NCBI GenBank assembly: GCA_028280505.1 | Contig: JANQLO010000032.1 | Span: 62,001 to 126,000, forward strand | Source of the DNA: Chromatiales bacterium | GTDB lineage: Bacteria > Pseudomonadota > Gammaproteobacteria > Chromatiales > Chromatiaceae | Length of the DNA: 64,000 nucleotides | Reading direction: 5' to 3' | Part shown: positions 9,282 to 17,810 of the stretch, piece by piece | How positions within the stretch are numbered: position 1 is the first letter of the stretch | Layout: the number at the start of each line of letters is the position of its first letter | Notes under the pieces: model-generated | Databases searched by the model: none | Told to the model about the DNA's origin: nothing | Seen by the model: the letters and a program-made list of their open reading frames with translations, nothing else | Position numbers and translations under genes: made by a program

Positions 9282-9392
9282 TTAAATACAGACGACTACT
9301 GCGAATCGTTTCAGCGGAAATTGTAGATGACGTTACAGGAGAAAATATAGCGTGATGATTGTAGGTTTGCAACGAAAATGACTAAAAACCGT

Positions 9393-10367
9393 TTATAAAT
9401 CCGAGTTGTCGGTATCCATCTGTTTTGGAGCAATGGTGTTTGTGACCGAATCGACAAAGCTGTCGATGGAAATTGTCCGCTGACGGCGGATATCCCAAGG
9501 GCTTAGGGCATCGCTATAGTGAGCTTTGTTGTCGAAGGTATCGAACAAGCCGTAGTAATTAGCAGTTTCGTTGGTTTGGATGTAAGCGGCAGGTGTCAGC
9601 AGTATGATGATACTGAGAATACTGGTTCCTGTACTGCCATGGTTAAGGCGAATGAGAAACCAGGCCAGTGCCATCGGCATGATAAGTAGGTGCCAAACCA
9701 AGTTGATCAGGAGGCCCGGGGTCTGCGACGTAAAGTAGTAATCCATGAAAAGATTGAGCTGATCAAGCAGGATTGCGGCGATTAGTATCAAGCCGACGAA
9801 ACTAAGCGAACCCGCATAATCCCAGCGTTGCGAGGTCACGCGATTAACAATGGTCAGACCAAGCGACAAGCTGAGAGCTGTTAGAATAATGATCAGCTGA
9901 TCTTCACCAAAAGACTCCCAGGTGAGCAATTGCGGTGTGGAAAGGTAGTTATCGAATGCACTGAGCACGAACAACAGAACGAATAGGGCGAGTGCCCACC
10001 CACGGTTTCCAAATAAGCAAAGCTTGCCGTTATGACAGCCAATCATCCGCGTCGGCGCGACAGGGTGTGAGGGGTCGAGTATCCGCGCGCGGGTACGCCC
10101 GGCCTCAAATGCCATTGGAAGTTGTGATAACGGTAGCGATTCGGTTATTCGCTTGCTGTTGCACCGTATACCGTTTTCGTCAGCGAGCGATTGCAGGGAA
10201 TAGGTGCCATCCTGTCCTCGGCGGATAGCGAAATGATAGGGAGAGATGGCGGGATCGGTGAGAATGACATCGTTGTCCAATGCGCGCCCGACCCGGACTA
10301 TGGCTTTGTCAACGCGGTGGTATTGGGGGCCATGTCGGCCGCTGATCTCAAGGATTAGTGCTGCCAT
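9393..10367 (-). CDS. FHA-domain membrane protein
   Basis: 324 residues. The N-terminal 100 residues form a forkhead-associated domain, with the hallmark VRVGRALDNDVIL and SPYH phosphothreonine-binding motifs. The rest contains five hydrophobic helices (starting WALALFVLLFVLS and ending LSIIILLTPAAYI) and a polar tail. The protein should expose an FHA domain in the cytoplasm and read phospho-Thr signals, though no Ser/Thr kinase is in the window. The ATG at 10367 follows AAGGAAA and overlaps the protease gene by 13 bases, so the two are coupled. The longer frame back to 10529 is the overlap with the protease. Confidence 0.85.
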   Translation of the reverse strand: MAALILEISGRHGPQYHRVDKAIVRVGRALDNDVILTDPAISPYHFAIRRGQDGTYSLQSLADENGIRCNSKRITESLPLSQLPMAFEAGRTRARILDPSHPVAPTRMIGCHNGKLCLFGNRGWALALFVLLFVLSAFDNYLSTPQLLTWESFGEDQLIIILTALSLSLGLTIVNRVTSQRWDYAGSLSFVGLILIAAILLDQLNLFMDYYFTSQTPGLLINLVWHLLIMPMALAWFLIRLNHGSTGTSILSIIILLTPAAYIQTNETANYYGLFDTFDNKAHYSDALSPWDIRRQRTISIDSFVDSVTNTIAPKQMDTDNSDL

Positions 10368-11626
10368 CGGATTTCCTTGAGAAAACGTGCAATCAGGTGA
10401 GTCGCGGCGGTGAAATCGCTGCCTGATAGATCCAGATTGAATATGAAACCGGTGTCTTTTTTGCCGACCATGGCAGCAGTAAATAGGATATCGCTGAGAT
10501 TGCTGTAGCGTTTGTATGAGCGGGCACACAATGTAGTCTTGAAATCCATGCCATTTACGTTGACGAAGCGCGTCGTACAGCGGAATTGCTTGACATCGTC
10601 TTCGGTGGCGCGGCTGCCGAACTGACTGGCATTGAGTGCCTGATACAGCCGATAAAAACGTAAAGGTCCGAGTTTATCGGATTCCACCCAGATAAATTCG
10701 TACAGAATTTTGCCGACGTCCAGTTGCTGGGTTAGAAAGATATCGTTTTCGTTCTTACAACTGACGGTATAGCGGCGGTAAAGGTGTTCAGGTCGAGATT
10801 TCGGACTGGCGTCCCAGCAGCGTATCGTCGGTGATATCGCGGCCGGTATCTGCATGTCGCGCATCTTATTGCTCGGCCAGTCGACCGCTTTGATGCGGTC
10901 GAGATAGCTGATCTGATAGTCTCGGATCTGGCGTGCGACTTCATCTAAAAAGGACGCCGGCTGTGGCTGGGTCGCTAAAAGACGCTCAAGATATCGGGTC
11001 GGGACGATGAAACTGATGTCGTTTCGCGTAGTCGCGACATTGATGCCGACCACGATACCTGCGTCATCGAAGGTCGGTCCCCCGCTCATACCCGGATTCA
11101 GGCTGCCGGAAAAAAGGATGCGACTGTCGTCGGTTTGACTCAGTACTCCGCCGTTGGTACCGGCGGCGATGGTCAATCCCAGGTCGAGTGGATTGCCCAT
11201 GGCGAACAATGCGGCGCCTTTGGCTGGTGGTTCACCGATACTCAGCGGAGCGCCCAAGGCGACATCAGATTCGACCAGCGCTAGATCGTGTACCGCATCG
11301 ACCGCCAATAAACGCAGTCGGCCTTCGACGCCATCGGCGGACAGATAGCTCAGATAGTAGGTTTCCGGTTTGTCGATGAAATCACTGACGACGTGATAAT
11401 TGGTGGCCAGGCGGTTTGATCGATTGAAGATGAAACCCGAGCCGATACTTCGTTTCTTGCCCGTTTCCTTGTGGATTACGCGGATCTGAAAGACCGCATT
11501 TTCATGGCGTTCAAATACACCCTGGGAGTCGAGTGCCGCCGGCGCATCCGGTGCGATCAGCAGGGCGAGCATCGCGAAGATGTTCAGCCAAACAGGGTGG
11601 TTGGGCCATTGGGCGGGATAAGGCAT
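10355..11626 (-). CDS. secreted trypsin-like (S1C-type) serine protease
   Basis: 423 residues with an N-terminal signal peptide (WLNIFAMLALLIAPDAPAA). The protease triad is visible: His in TNYHVV, Asp in VHDLALVE, Ser in GMSGGPTF. There is no PDZ domain; instead about 190 residues of unrecognised C-terminal sequence follow, with several cysteines. It should act in the periplasm. The 3' end overlaps the FHA gene by 13 bases, and trypsin plus FHA-membrane pairing suggests an envelope signalling or quality-control unit; that is inference. The start ATG at 11626 puts the signal peptide at the very N-terminus. Confidence 0.85.
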   Translation of the reverse strand: MPYPAQWPNHPVWLNIFAMLALLIAPDAPAALDSQGVFERHENAVFQIRVIHKETGKKRSIGSGFIFNRSNRLATNYHVVSDFIDKPETYYLSYLSADGVEGRLRLLAVDAVHDLALVESDVALGAPLSIGEPPAKGAALFAMGNPLDLGLTIAAGTNGGVLSQTDDSRILFSGSLNPGMSGGPTFDDAGIVVGINVATTRNDISFIVPTRYLERLLATQPQPASFLDEVARQIRDYQISYLDRIKAVDWPSNKMRDMQIPAAISPTIRCWDASPKSRPEHLYRRYTVSCKNENDIFLTQQLDVGKILYEFIWVESDKLGPLRFYRLYQALNASQFGSRATEDDVKQFRCTTRFVNVNGMDFKTTLCARSYKRYSNLSDILFTAAMVGKKDTGFIFNLDLSGSDFTAATHLIARFLKEIRWQH

Positions 11627-11686
11627 GTAATGCGAAGAAATAGTTCAGCAATAGCTTTGTGACTGTTAAATCCGCTGAAGGTTGCC

Positions 11687-12814
11687 TCAGACGGTTTCTC
11701 TTTCAATAGAATAGTATCGATGCAGATAGTCGAATACTTCGTCTTTTGATCCGGTAAATACGATGCGCTCACGTTTGCTTTCGAGCTGATATTCGTACAT
11801 GCCGTCGTAATACTCGCGCAGTAGATAGCCGATCCACACGCGATGACCGCTGGTGTCGCCCGTTTTTTCGTGTTGTTCTATGGCTGCGCGTAGCAGACGC
11901 TGAACTTGGTCGTGACGATTGCCGCCGAGACGCTTTCTTATCCGATTCAATGCAGCTTGAAGATAGACGGACCAGTCGTGGAACCCCCGGTCGTCGCCGG
12001 CGATTTGTCGAAATGCAGCAAGGGAGTCATGGACATACTCATCTAACGTGATGTCGATACGCTCTTCTTCATCGGCTTCGAGAAGAACCAAAGGTGCATT
12101 CTGAAGGCGTTGAAAAAAGGTAGGTGGTATATGTCGACTGCCGATATTGCGGCTTTCGTCTTCGACAATGAACGGACGGTTACCGGACTTTACCTGCTTG
12201 AGCAGTGCGATGGACAAGGCATTCTCGAAATCGATTTGGGCCGGTTGCGGCAACGGGTGATGGCCAAAGGCCGAACCTCGGTGATTCGCCAGGGCCTCGA
12301 GATCGATATTGGCATCGCATTGAAGCAGTAGCCGGGTTTTGCCGACGCCGGTGCGACCTCCGATGAGCAGTGGGTGGCAGGCAGCGCTGTTTTGTTCGGT
12401 TTGATCGAGCAGGTAGCGGCGCATGGCCTTGTAGCCGCCTCGTACCCGAGGACAGGCGATACCGGCATGTTCCATGAGCCAACGTTGACTGATCTTCGAA
12501 CGCATACCGCCACGAAAACAATACAGTACGGCATTGGGGTGACGCTCCATAAAATCACGCCAGGTGGCGATGCGGTGCGACTTGATGTCGCCGCTGACCA
12601 GTCGTTCACCCAAGGCAATGGCATTGTCTTGCCCATTTTCTTTGTAGGCGATGCCGATCTCATGGCGTTCAGCGTCGTCGATCAGGGGATGATTCTCGGC
12701 ACAAGGGAAGGCGCCTTCGGCGAATTCCACCGGTGCACGCACGTCGAGCAGCGGAATATCATTGACGAACAGGTGTTGTAGATCGTCGATTTCGACGAGT
12801 TCACTGGTGGGCAT
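11687..12814 (-). CDS. mnmH: tRNA 2-selenouridine synthase MnmH (SelU)
   Basis: Replaces sulfur by selenium in 2-thiouridine at the wobble position of some tRNAs, using selenophosphate. The 375 residues contain an N-terminal rhodanese domain with catalytic Cys99 in YCFRGGMRS and a C-terminal P-loop (GGRTGVGKT, 152-160), the exact MnmH layout and length. The selenophosphate synthetase gene selD is not in the window. It diverges from tcdA, another tRNA-modification gene, across a 120-bp gap that must hold both promoters. Confidence 0.93.
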   Translation of the reverse strand: MPTSELVEIDDLQHLFVNDIPLLDVRAPVEFAEGAFPCAENHPLIDDAERHEIGIAYKENGQDNAIALGERLVSGDIKSHRIATWRDFMERHPNAVLYCFRGGMRSKISQRWLMEHAGIACPRVRGGYKAMRRYLLDQTEQNSAACHPLLIGGRTGVGKTRLLLQCDANIDLEALANHRGSAFGHHPLPQPAQIDFENALSIALLKQVKSGNRPFIVEDESRNIGSRHIPPTFFQRLQNAPLVLLEADEEERIDITLDEYVHDSLAAFRQIAGDDRGFHDWSVYLQAALNRIRKRLGGNRHDQVQRLLRAAIEQHEKTGDTSGHRVWIGYLLREYYDGMYEYQLESKRERIVFTGSKDEVFDYLHRYYSIERETV

Positions 12815-12934
12815 GGGCTATGCGAATATGGTCGTCCATGTGTGATTGTCGGCCGCGGCCGATTTCTGTGCAAATGTCCCAAACGCCAACGCTAACATGA
12901 TCCTGATGTAACGGATGGCGCGGAGACACCAGTT

Positions 12935-13687
12935 TTGGATTATCAGCGACGATTTGGCGGTATTTCTCGTTTGTATGGCGAAGTCGGCTTTGAGCGTTTG
13001 CGCCGAGCGCGTGTCTGTGTGGTGGGTGTCGGCGGTGTCGGCTCCTGGGCTGTCGAGGCCCTGGCGCGCAGCGCGGTCGGCCGGATCACGCTGATCGATA
13101 TGGATCATGTCGCCGAATCGAACGTGAATCGGCAACTCCCGGCGCTTGACGGGGAGATCGGCCGTCCGAAGGTGGCGGTGCTGGCGGAGCGCATTATCGC
13201 GATCAATCCGCTTTGCCGAGTCGAAACCATAGAAGACTTCGTGGCCCTGGATAATCTGGATCGGCTACTTGCAGCCGAGAACGACTGGGTCTTGGATTGC
13301 ATCGATCAATTCAGGGTCAAGGCAGCACTCATTGCGTATTGCCGACGACGTCGGCAGTCCGTGATCACAGTTGGCGGTGCGGGCGGGCAACTCGATCCGA
13401 CGCGGGTTCGGATCGGCGATTTGCGCAAGACCGAACAAGACCCCTTGCTGGCGCGGACCCGTAAGCTGTTGCGCCAACAGTACGGTTTTCCAAGCAATCC
13501 GAAGCGACGTTTCAATGTGCCCTGTGTGTGGTCGGACGAGCCCCAGCGTATGCCGGGAACCGCTTGCACCTCTTCCGATGTAGAGGGTTCGCTCAATTGC
13601 ACCGGTTTTGGTGCCTGCATGCCGGTCACGGCGGGTTTCGGTTTGGCCGCGGCGGCGCATGTGATCGAACGGATTGTTGCCGATTGA
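12935..13687 (+). CDS. tcdA: tRNA threonylcarbamoyladenosine dehydratase TcdA
   Basis: E1-like enzyme that cyclises t6A37 of ANN-decoding tRNAs to ct6A. 250 residues with the nucleotide-binding VVGVGGVGSWAVEALARS, the downstream DMDHVAESNVNRQ motif, and the C-terminal TGFGACMPVTAGFGLAAA. The reading frame opens with TTG at 12935, preceded by GGAGA about ten bases upstream; the encoded MDYQRRFGG aligns with normal TcdA N-termini, so the TTG start is credible. It is convergent with rdgC, with stops about 20 bases apart. Confidence 0.93.
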   Translation: MDYQRRFGGISRLYGEVGFERLRRARVCVVGVGGVGSWAVEALARSAVGRITLIDMDHVAESNVNRQLPALDGEIGRPKVAVLAERIIAINPLCRVETIEDFVALDNLDRLLAAENDWVLDCIDQFRVKAALIAYCRRRRQSVITVGGAGGQLDPTRVRIGDLRKTEQDPLLARTRKLLRQQYGFPSNPKRRFNVPCVWSDEPQRMPGTACTSSDVEGSLNCTGFGACMPVTAGFGLAAAAHVIERIVAD

Positions 13688-13706
13688 CCCGATTACCCGG
13701 CCCGTA

Positions 13707-14615
13707 TCATCTGTCTTCGTCCATGCCGCCGTAGGCCTCGATCAGGGCGTTTAGGAAGTGCGTCAGTTCGCGACCCATGAGGGCGAAATCGGTATCGAAC
13801 CGTGTCAGCGCGTCGTCGCTGTCGATCTCGCCGGCCTCTTCTTGGATCAGATCGAGAAAGCGCAGACGCCGTACCGCGAGATCGTCGCATAGCAAGCAGC
13901 CTATACGCTCTCCCCATTCGACCGCCAGTTTGGCGACCTGCATGCCGGCATCCAGGTGAGATTTCACCTCGGCACTGGACAGGTCTATCCGACGGCCGCG
14001 CATCACGCCACCGTTGTCGACAGGTTCCTTGAGTTCGCATTCGTCGGTCAGCGTGAATCCGCTTGCCGGGCGCTTTTCAAGCCAACGTGTCAACACGGCG
14101 GCCGGGGCACGGTCGACCGCGAGGGGCTTGAGGCGCAGGCTGCCGAGGGTTTCGCGCAGGGTGCTGAGCATCTCCTCGGCCTTGTTCGGGGTCGCGGTGT
14201 CGACGACGACCCATCCGGCCTGCGGGTCGATATAGGCGTGGAGGCGTACCGAACGGGTGAAGGCGCGTGGTAGTAAATCGACAATGACCTCGTCCTTCAG
14301 GCGTTGCCTTTCCTTGCGTCCGACCGGCCGGGCCTCCTGGGCCGCGATTGCCTCGGCCTTTTCCTCGACATGCTCGCGCACCACGGCCGGTGGCAGCAAA
14401 CGGTCTTCGCGACGCAGGCATAGCATCATACGGCCGTCCGTCGCGTGGACCAGTTGGGTCGCCTCGCGGCCAGCCGGCGGTACCCAGCCCATGCTGTGGG
14501 TATCGAGCCCGGCGCAAGGCTCGAACTGACGTGAGGTCAACGCCTCATGAAGCGATTCCGGGTTGTGGTCGAAGGTTTCGACGAGGCGATACAGCAACAG
14601 ATTTCGAAACCACAT
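13707..14615 (-). CDS. rdgC: recombination-associated protein RdgC
   Basis: Ring-forming DNA-binding protein that modulates RecA. 302 residues, the typical RdgC size, starting with the family signature MWFRNLLLYRL and containing GWVPPAGRE, the RdgC substrate-channel region, and SGFTLTDECELKEP. The ATG at 14615 with GGGGAA upstream is the real start; the open frame extends 19 codons further without homology. It is divergent from rapA with only 83 bases between starts, so promoters overlap. Confidence 0.94.
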   Translation of the reverse strand: MWFRNLLLYRLVETFDHNPESLHEALTSRQFEPCAGLDTHSMGWVPPAGREATQLVHATDGRMMLCLRREDRLLPPAVVREHVEEKAEAIAAQEARPVGRKERQRLKDEVIVDLLPRAFTRSVRLHAYIDPQAGWVVVDTATPNKAEEMLSTLRETLGSLRLKPLAVDRAPAAVLTRWLEKRPASGFTLTDECELKEPVDNGGVMRGRRIDLSSAEVKSHLDAGMQVAKLAVEWGERIGCLLCDDLAVRRLRFLDLIQEEAGEIDSDDALTRFDTDFALMGRELTHFLNALIEAYGGMDEDR

Positions 14616-14698
14616 GGCTTGTTCCCCGGGCAAAGGGGCGGGATTATCCCCGAGCGGATCGTCCGCTGCCAACCCGCAATCCCGAATTGCAGGCTACA

Positions 14699-17500
14699 AT
14701 GCCGCCCTTTTTGAAGGCGTGGGTGGCGGTGTCGGAATCTTTTGTGTCAGGGCAGCGATGGTTGAGCGAGGCGGAACCGGATCTCGGGCTGGGCGTGATT
14801 GCCGAGACCGACGGCCGCCATGTGCAGTTACGCTTTGCCGCCAGCGGCCAACGTCGCAATTATGCCGTGGCGAGCGCACCGCTGAGCAGGGTGCGCTTCG
14901 AGGTTGACGATCAGATCGAGGATCAGAACGGTCGGGTATTGACCGTGCTTGCGGTCGAGGAGCGGCTTGGGCTTTTGCATTATCGGTGTGTCGATGCGCA
15001 AGGCGATGCGGTCGAGCTACCCGAGTCGATGCTGAACGACCGCCTGCAACTCAATCGCCCGCAGGACAGATTGTTCGCACGACGTCTCGATCCGGACATT
15101 TGGTTCAGTCTGCGTTACCGGACCTGGTTGCAGACCGCCGATCTGTGGCGTGCACCGGGATTCGGCCTGCAGGGCGCGCGGGTCGACCTGGTTCCGCATC
15201 AGCTCTATATCGCCACCGAGGTGGCATCGCGCATCATGCCGCGGGTGCTGCTGGCCGACGAGGTCGGGCTGGGCAAGACCATCGAGGCGGGTCTGATTTT
15301 ACATCGTTTGGTGCAGACGGAACGTGTGCGGCGGGTGCTGATCGTGGTGCCCGATCCTTTGGTCAATCAGTGGCTGATCGAGATGTTGCGCCGATTCAAT
15401 CTGCGTTTCGCTTTGTTCGACGCCGAGCGTTTTGAAGCAGTCGGTGCCGGGAATCCGTTCGAGACCGAACAGCGGGTGCTTTGCAGTCTGTCTTTCCTGA
15501 TGTCTTCCGCCGCCGTGAGCCGGGCGGTCCTGGCCAGCGACTGGGATCTGTTGATTGTCGACGAAGCACATCATTTGGCATGGAGCGAGCAGACATCCAG
15601 TACGGCGTACGATTTGATCGAGGCGCTTTCGGGATGCACCCCGGGCATGTTGTTGTTGACCGCAACGCCCGAACAGCTGGGGCGTGCCGGTCATTTCGGC
15701 CGCCTGCGTTTGCTCGATCCGCAACGTTTCCATGATTATTCGGCGTTTATTGCCGAGGAAGAGGCCTATGCGCCGATCGCGGTGCTGGCAGCACGGTTGA
15801 TCGACGACGCGGTGTTGACGCCGGAGCAGCAGGAGCATCTAAAACGTCTGCTCGACGACGAGGCGGACCTGCCCCGCGATCAGATCATCGCGCGTCTGAT
15901 CGATCGGCACGGTACCGGCCGGGTACTGTTTCGCAACACCCGACAGGCGGTCAAGGGTTTTCCGGTGCGTGAGCTGCAGGTCTATCCATTGGAGTCGCCC
16001 GCACAGTATCGGGATTCGCTCGGTGATCTCCAACCGGAATCCCATGCCGATGCGGACTGGTGCCGTTTCGATCCCAGGGTCGTTTGGCTGCAGGACACCT
16101 TGGCACGGCTGGCACCGGATAAGGTGCTGGTGATTTGTGCGCATGCGGCGACGGCGATCGCATTGCGCGATCATTTGTTGGAACGTGCCGCGATCCATGT
16201 CGCGATGTTTCACGAGGGCATGGAGATCGTCGCGCGCGATCGGGCTGCGGCCTTTTTCGCGGAGACCGAGAACGGTGCCCAAGCGCTGATCTGTTCGGAG
16301 ATCGGTAGCGAGGGGCGCAATTTCCAGTTCGCACATCATCTGGTGTTGTTCGATTTACCGCTGGAGCCCGATCTGTTGGAGCAGCGCATCGGTCGTCTGG
16401 ACCGTATCGGTCAGCGCGAGGCCATCCGTATCCATGTGCCTTACATGCGGGGTTCGGCCGGTGAGGTTTTGATGCGTTGGTATCGCGATGGCCTCGGGAG
16501 TTTTACCTCGACCTGTCCCGCCGCGGCCGCCGTCTATGCGCAGTTGGGTGACGACTTGTCGATCGCCATGCGTCAGGCAGTGCAGGTCGATGGCTTGATC
16601 GATGAGGCTGCCCGCCTGACAGAGCGAATCAATGCCGAACTCGAGGTCGGTCGGGATCGTCTGCTGGAGCTTCATTCCCATCAGCCGCAGATCGCCGCCG
16701 ACCTGGTCGGGGTCTTGGGCGAACCGATAGGCCGGGTCGATCTTCGCGACTACATGGGGCGCTATTGGGATGCCTTCGGTGTGGAGCACGAAGAGGGCCC
16801 CGGTGCATCGACCATTTTGCGTTCGGGCGCTCATATGCTGAGTGAACATTTTCCCGGTTTGGATCTGGGAGCCGCTACCGTTACCTTCGACCGCGTCGAT
16901 GCACTGGTGCACGAGGATCGTCAGTTTCTTACCTGGGAGCACCCGATGGTTCGCGGCTGTATGGACATGCTGTGCAGCGACGAACTCGGCGGTGCGGCCG
17001 TCAGTCTGTGTAGCCATCCCGAGTACCGTACGGGTACGGTATTCGTCGAGGCCTTGTACGTCGTCGAATGCCCGGCGCCGCCTGGGCTCGAGGTTCAGCG
17101 TTATCTGCCGCCGACCTGCTTACGCCTCTTGTTGGATGCACAGGGTGAAGACCATGCAGGCAAGCTCGCCCATCAGGCTTTGCAGGGCTTGTGTCTGTCA
17201 CAAAACCACAAGTTGGTGGAGACGGTGCTCAAGTCTCAGGGTGCCCGTCTGAAACCGCTGTTGGCACATGCCGAAACACTGGCCGAGGCACGTGCAGCGG
17301 GCTTGGTCACCGAGGCGGGTCAACGCCTCGATGCGTTGTTGGACGGCGAACGGCAGCGTTTGTGTGCGTTGGCGAAGGTCAACCCAAACGTGCGAGACGA
17401 CGAGATCGAGCAATGGCGGGCGCGTCACGAGCTGATCGAGCGGTATTTGGCCAAATCGCGGGTCCGTTTGGACGCGGTGCGTTTGGTCGTGATGCGTTAG
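14699..17500 (+). CDS. rapA: RNA polymerase-associated ATPase RapA
   Basis: Swi2/Snf2-family translocase that recycles RNA polymerase. N-terminal Tudor-like region (GQRWLSEAEPDLGLG), Walker A DEVGLGKTIEAG, DEAHH box, motif III TATPEQLGR, and the second RecA domain ending QRIGRLDRIGQ, then the RapA C-terminal domains. About 933 residues from the ATG at 14699, a little shorter than E. coli RapA. In-frame GTG codons at 14723 and 14744 are equally plausible starts, since family members begin just before GQRW. The open frame continues upstream to 14348 across the rdgC start, but that part is a shadow. Confidence 0.92.
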   Translation: MPPFLKAWVAVSESFVSGQRWLSEAEPDLGLGVIAETDGRHVQLRFAASGQRRNYAVASAPLSRVRFEVDDQIEDQNGRVLTVLAVEERLGLLHYRCVDAQGDAVELPESMLNDRLQLNRPQDRLFARRLDPDIWFSLRYRTWLQTADLWRAPGFGLQGARVDLVPHQLYIATEVASRIMPRVLLADEVGLGKTIEAGLILHRLVQTERVRRVLIVVPDPLVNQWLIEMLRRFNLRFALFDAERFEAVGAGNPFETEQRVLCSLSFLMSSAAVSRAVLASDWDLLIVDEAHHLAWSEQTSSTAYDLIEALSGCTPGMLLLTATPEQLGRAGHFGRLRLLDPQRFHDYSAFIAEEEAYAPIAVLAARLIDDAVLTPEQQEHLKRLLDDEADLPRDQIIARLIDRHGTGRVLFRNTRQAVKGFPVRELQVYPLESPAQYRDSLGDLQPESHADADWCRFDPRVVWLQDTLARLAPDKVLVICAHAATAIALRDHLLERAAIHVAMFHEGMEIVARDRAAAFFAETENGAQALICSEIGSEGRNFQFAHHLVLFDLPLEPDLLEQRIGRLDRIGQREAIRIHVPYMRGSAGEVLMRWYRDGLGSFTSTCPAAAAVYAQLGDDLSIAMRQAVQVDGLIDEAARLTERINAELEVGRDRLLELHSHQPQIAADLVGVLGEPIGRVDLRDYMGRYWDAFGVEHEEGPGASTILRSGAHMLSEHFPGLDLGAATVTFDRVDALVHEDRQFLTWEHPMVRGCMDMLCSDELGGAAVSLCSHPEYRTGTVFVEALYVVECPAPPGLEVQRYLPPTCLRLLLDAQGEDHAGKLAHQALQGLCLSQNHKLVETVLKSQGARLKPLLAHAETLAEARAAGLVTEAGQRLDALLDGERQRLCALAKVNPNVRDDEIEQWRARHELIERYLAKSRVRLDAVRLVVMR

Positions 17501-17507
17501 CTTTGAT

Positions 17508-17650
17508 ATTGCACGAAGGCGGAATCGCCGTGATCGATTTGGCCGGCTTTCCCACAAAATGCGACGAAACCGCCGGGAGCGGTTTCGAACAGCCGACAGG
17601 CTGGCCCGAAGGGCGAAAGGCAGGATGCCCGAAGTCATCCTTCGTGCAAT
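17508..17650. repeat. 143-bp element with 12-bp terminal inverted repeats
   Basis: ATTGCACGAAGG (17508-17519) is repeated perfectly inverted as CCTTCGTGCAAT (17639-17650). Between them is a second perfect hairpin, CGAAACCGC (17565-17573) with GCGGTTTCG (17579-17587). This sits in the gap between convergent rapA and valS and has no convincing gene. The shape fits a small non-autonomous repeat (MITE- or REP-like) or a structured RNA end; no clear target-site duplication is visible. Confidence 0.5.
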
Positions 17651-17657
17651 AGGCGGG

Positions 17658-17810
17658 CTAGCCGGTCCTACGCGGACACCGGCGGTCGGTCAGCCATTGG
17701 TCGATCGCGACGACAACGAAATGCACGCACATCAGGCTGAAGGCCAAGCCGTTACGCAGGCTGCGTAGGCCCGCCGCGTTCGTCGTGGTGGGCAGCGCTA
17801 TGCACGTCAC
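17658..17810 (-). CDS. possible 50-residue membrane peptide coupled to valS
   Basis: A GTG at 17810 overlaps the valS stop codon (GTGA arrangement) and opens a 50-codon frame. Its centre, [19 protein letters not shown], could be one membrane helix followed by an Arg-rich tail. The overlap with a preceding stop is typical of translational coupling, but there is no independent ribosome binding site and no homology I recognise. It may be a chance frame. Confidence 0.3.
   Translation of the reverse strand: MTCIALPTTTNAAGLRSLRNGLAFSLMCVHFVVVAIDQWLTDRRCPRRTG

Noticed and set aside
14348..14698. Upstream extension of the rapA frame
   Set aside because: It lies across the start of rdgC on the other strand, has no RapA homology, and normal RapA N-termini begin near GQRW.
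16355..17017. Long minus-strand frame within rapA
   Set aside because: It is antisense to conserved RapA domains and arises from GC-skewed third codon positions.
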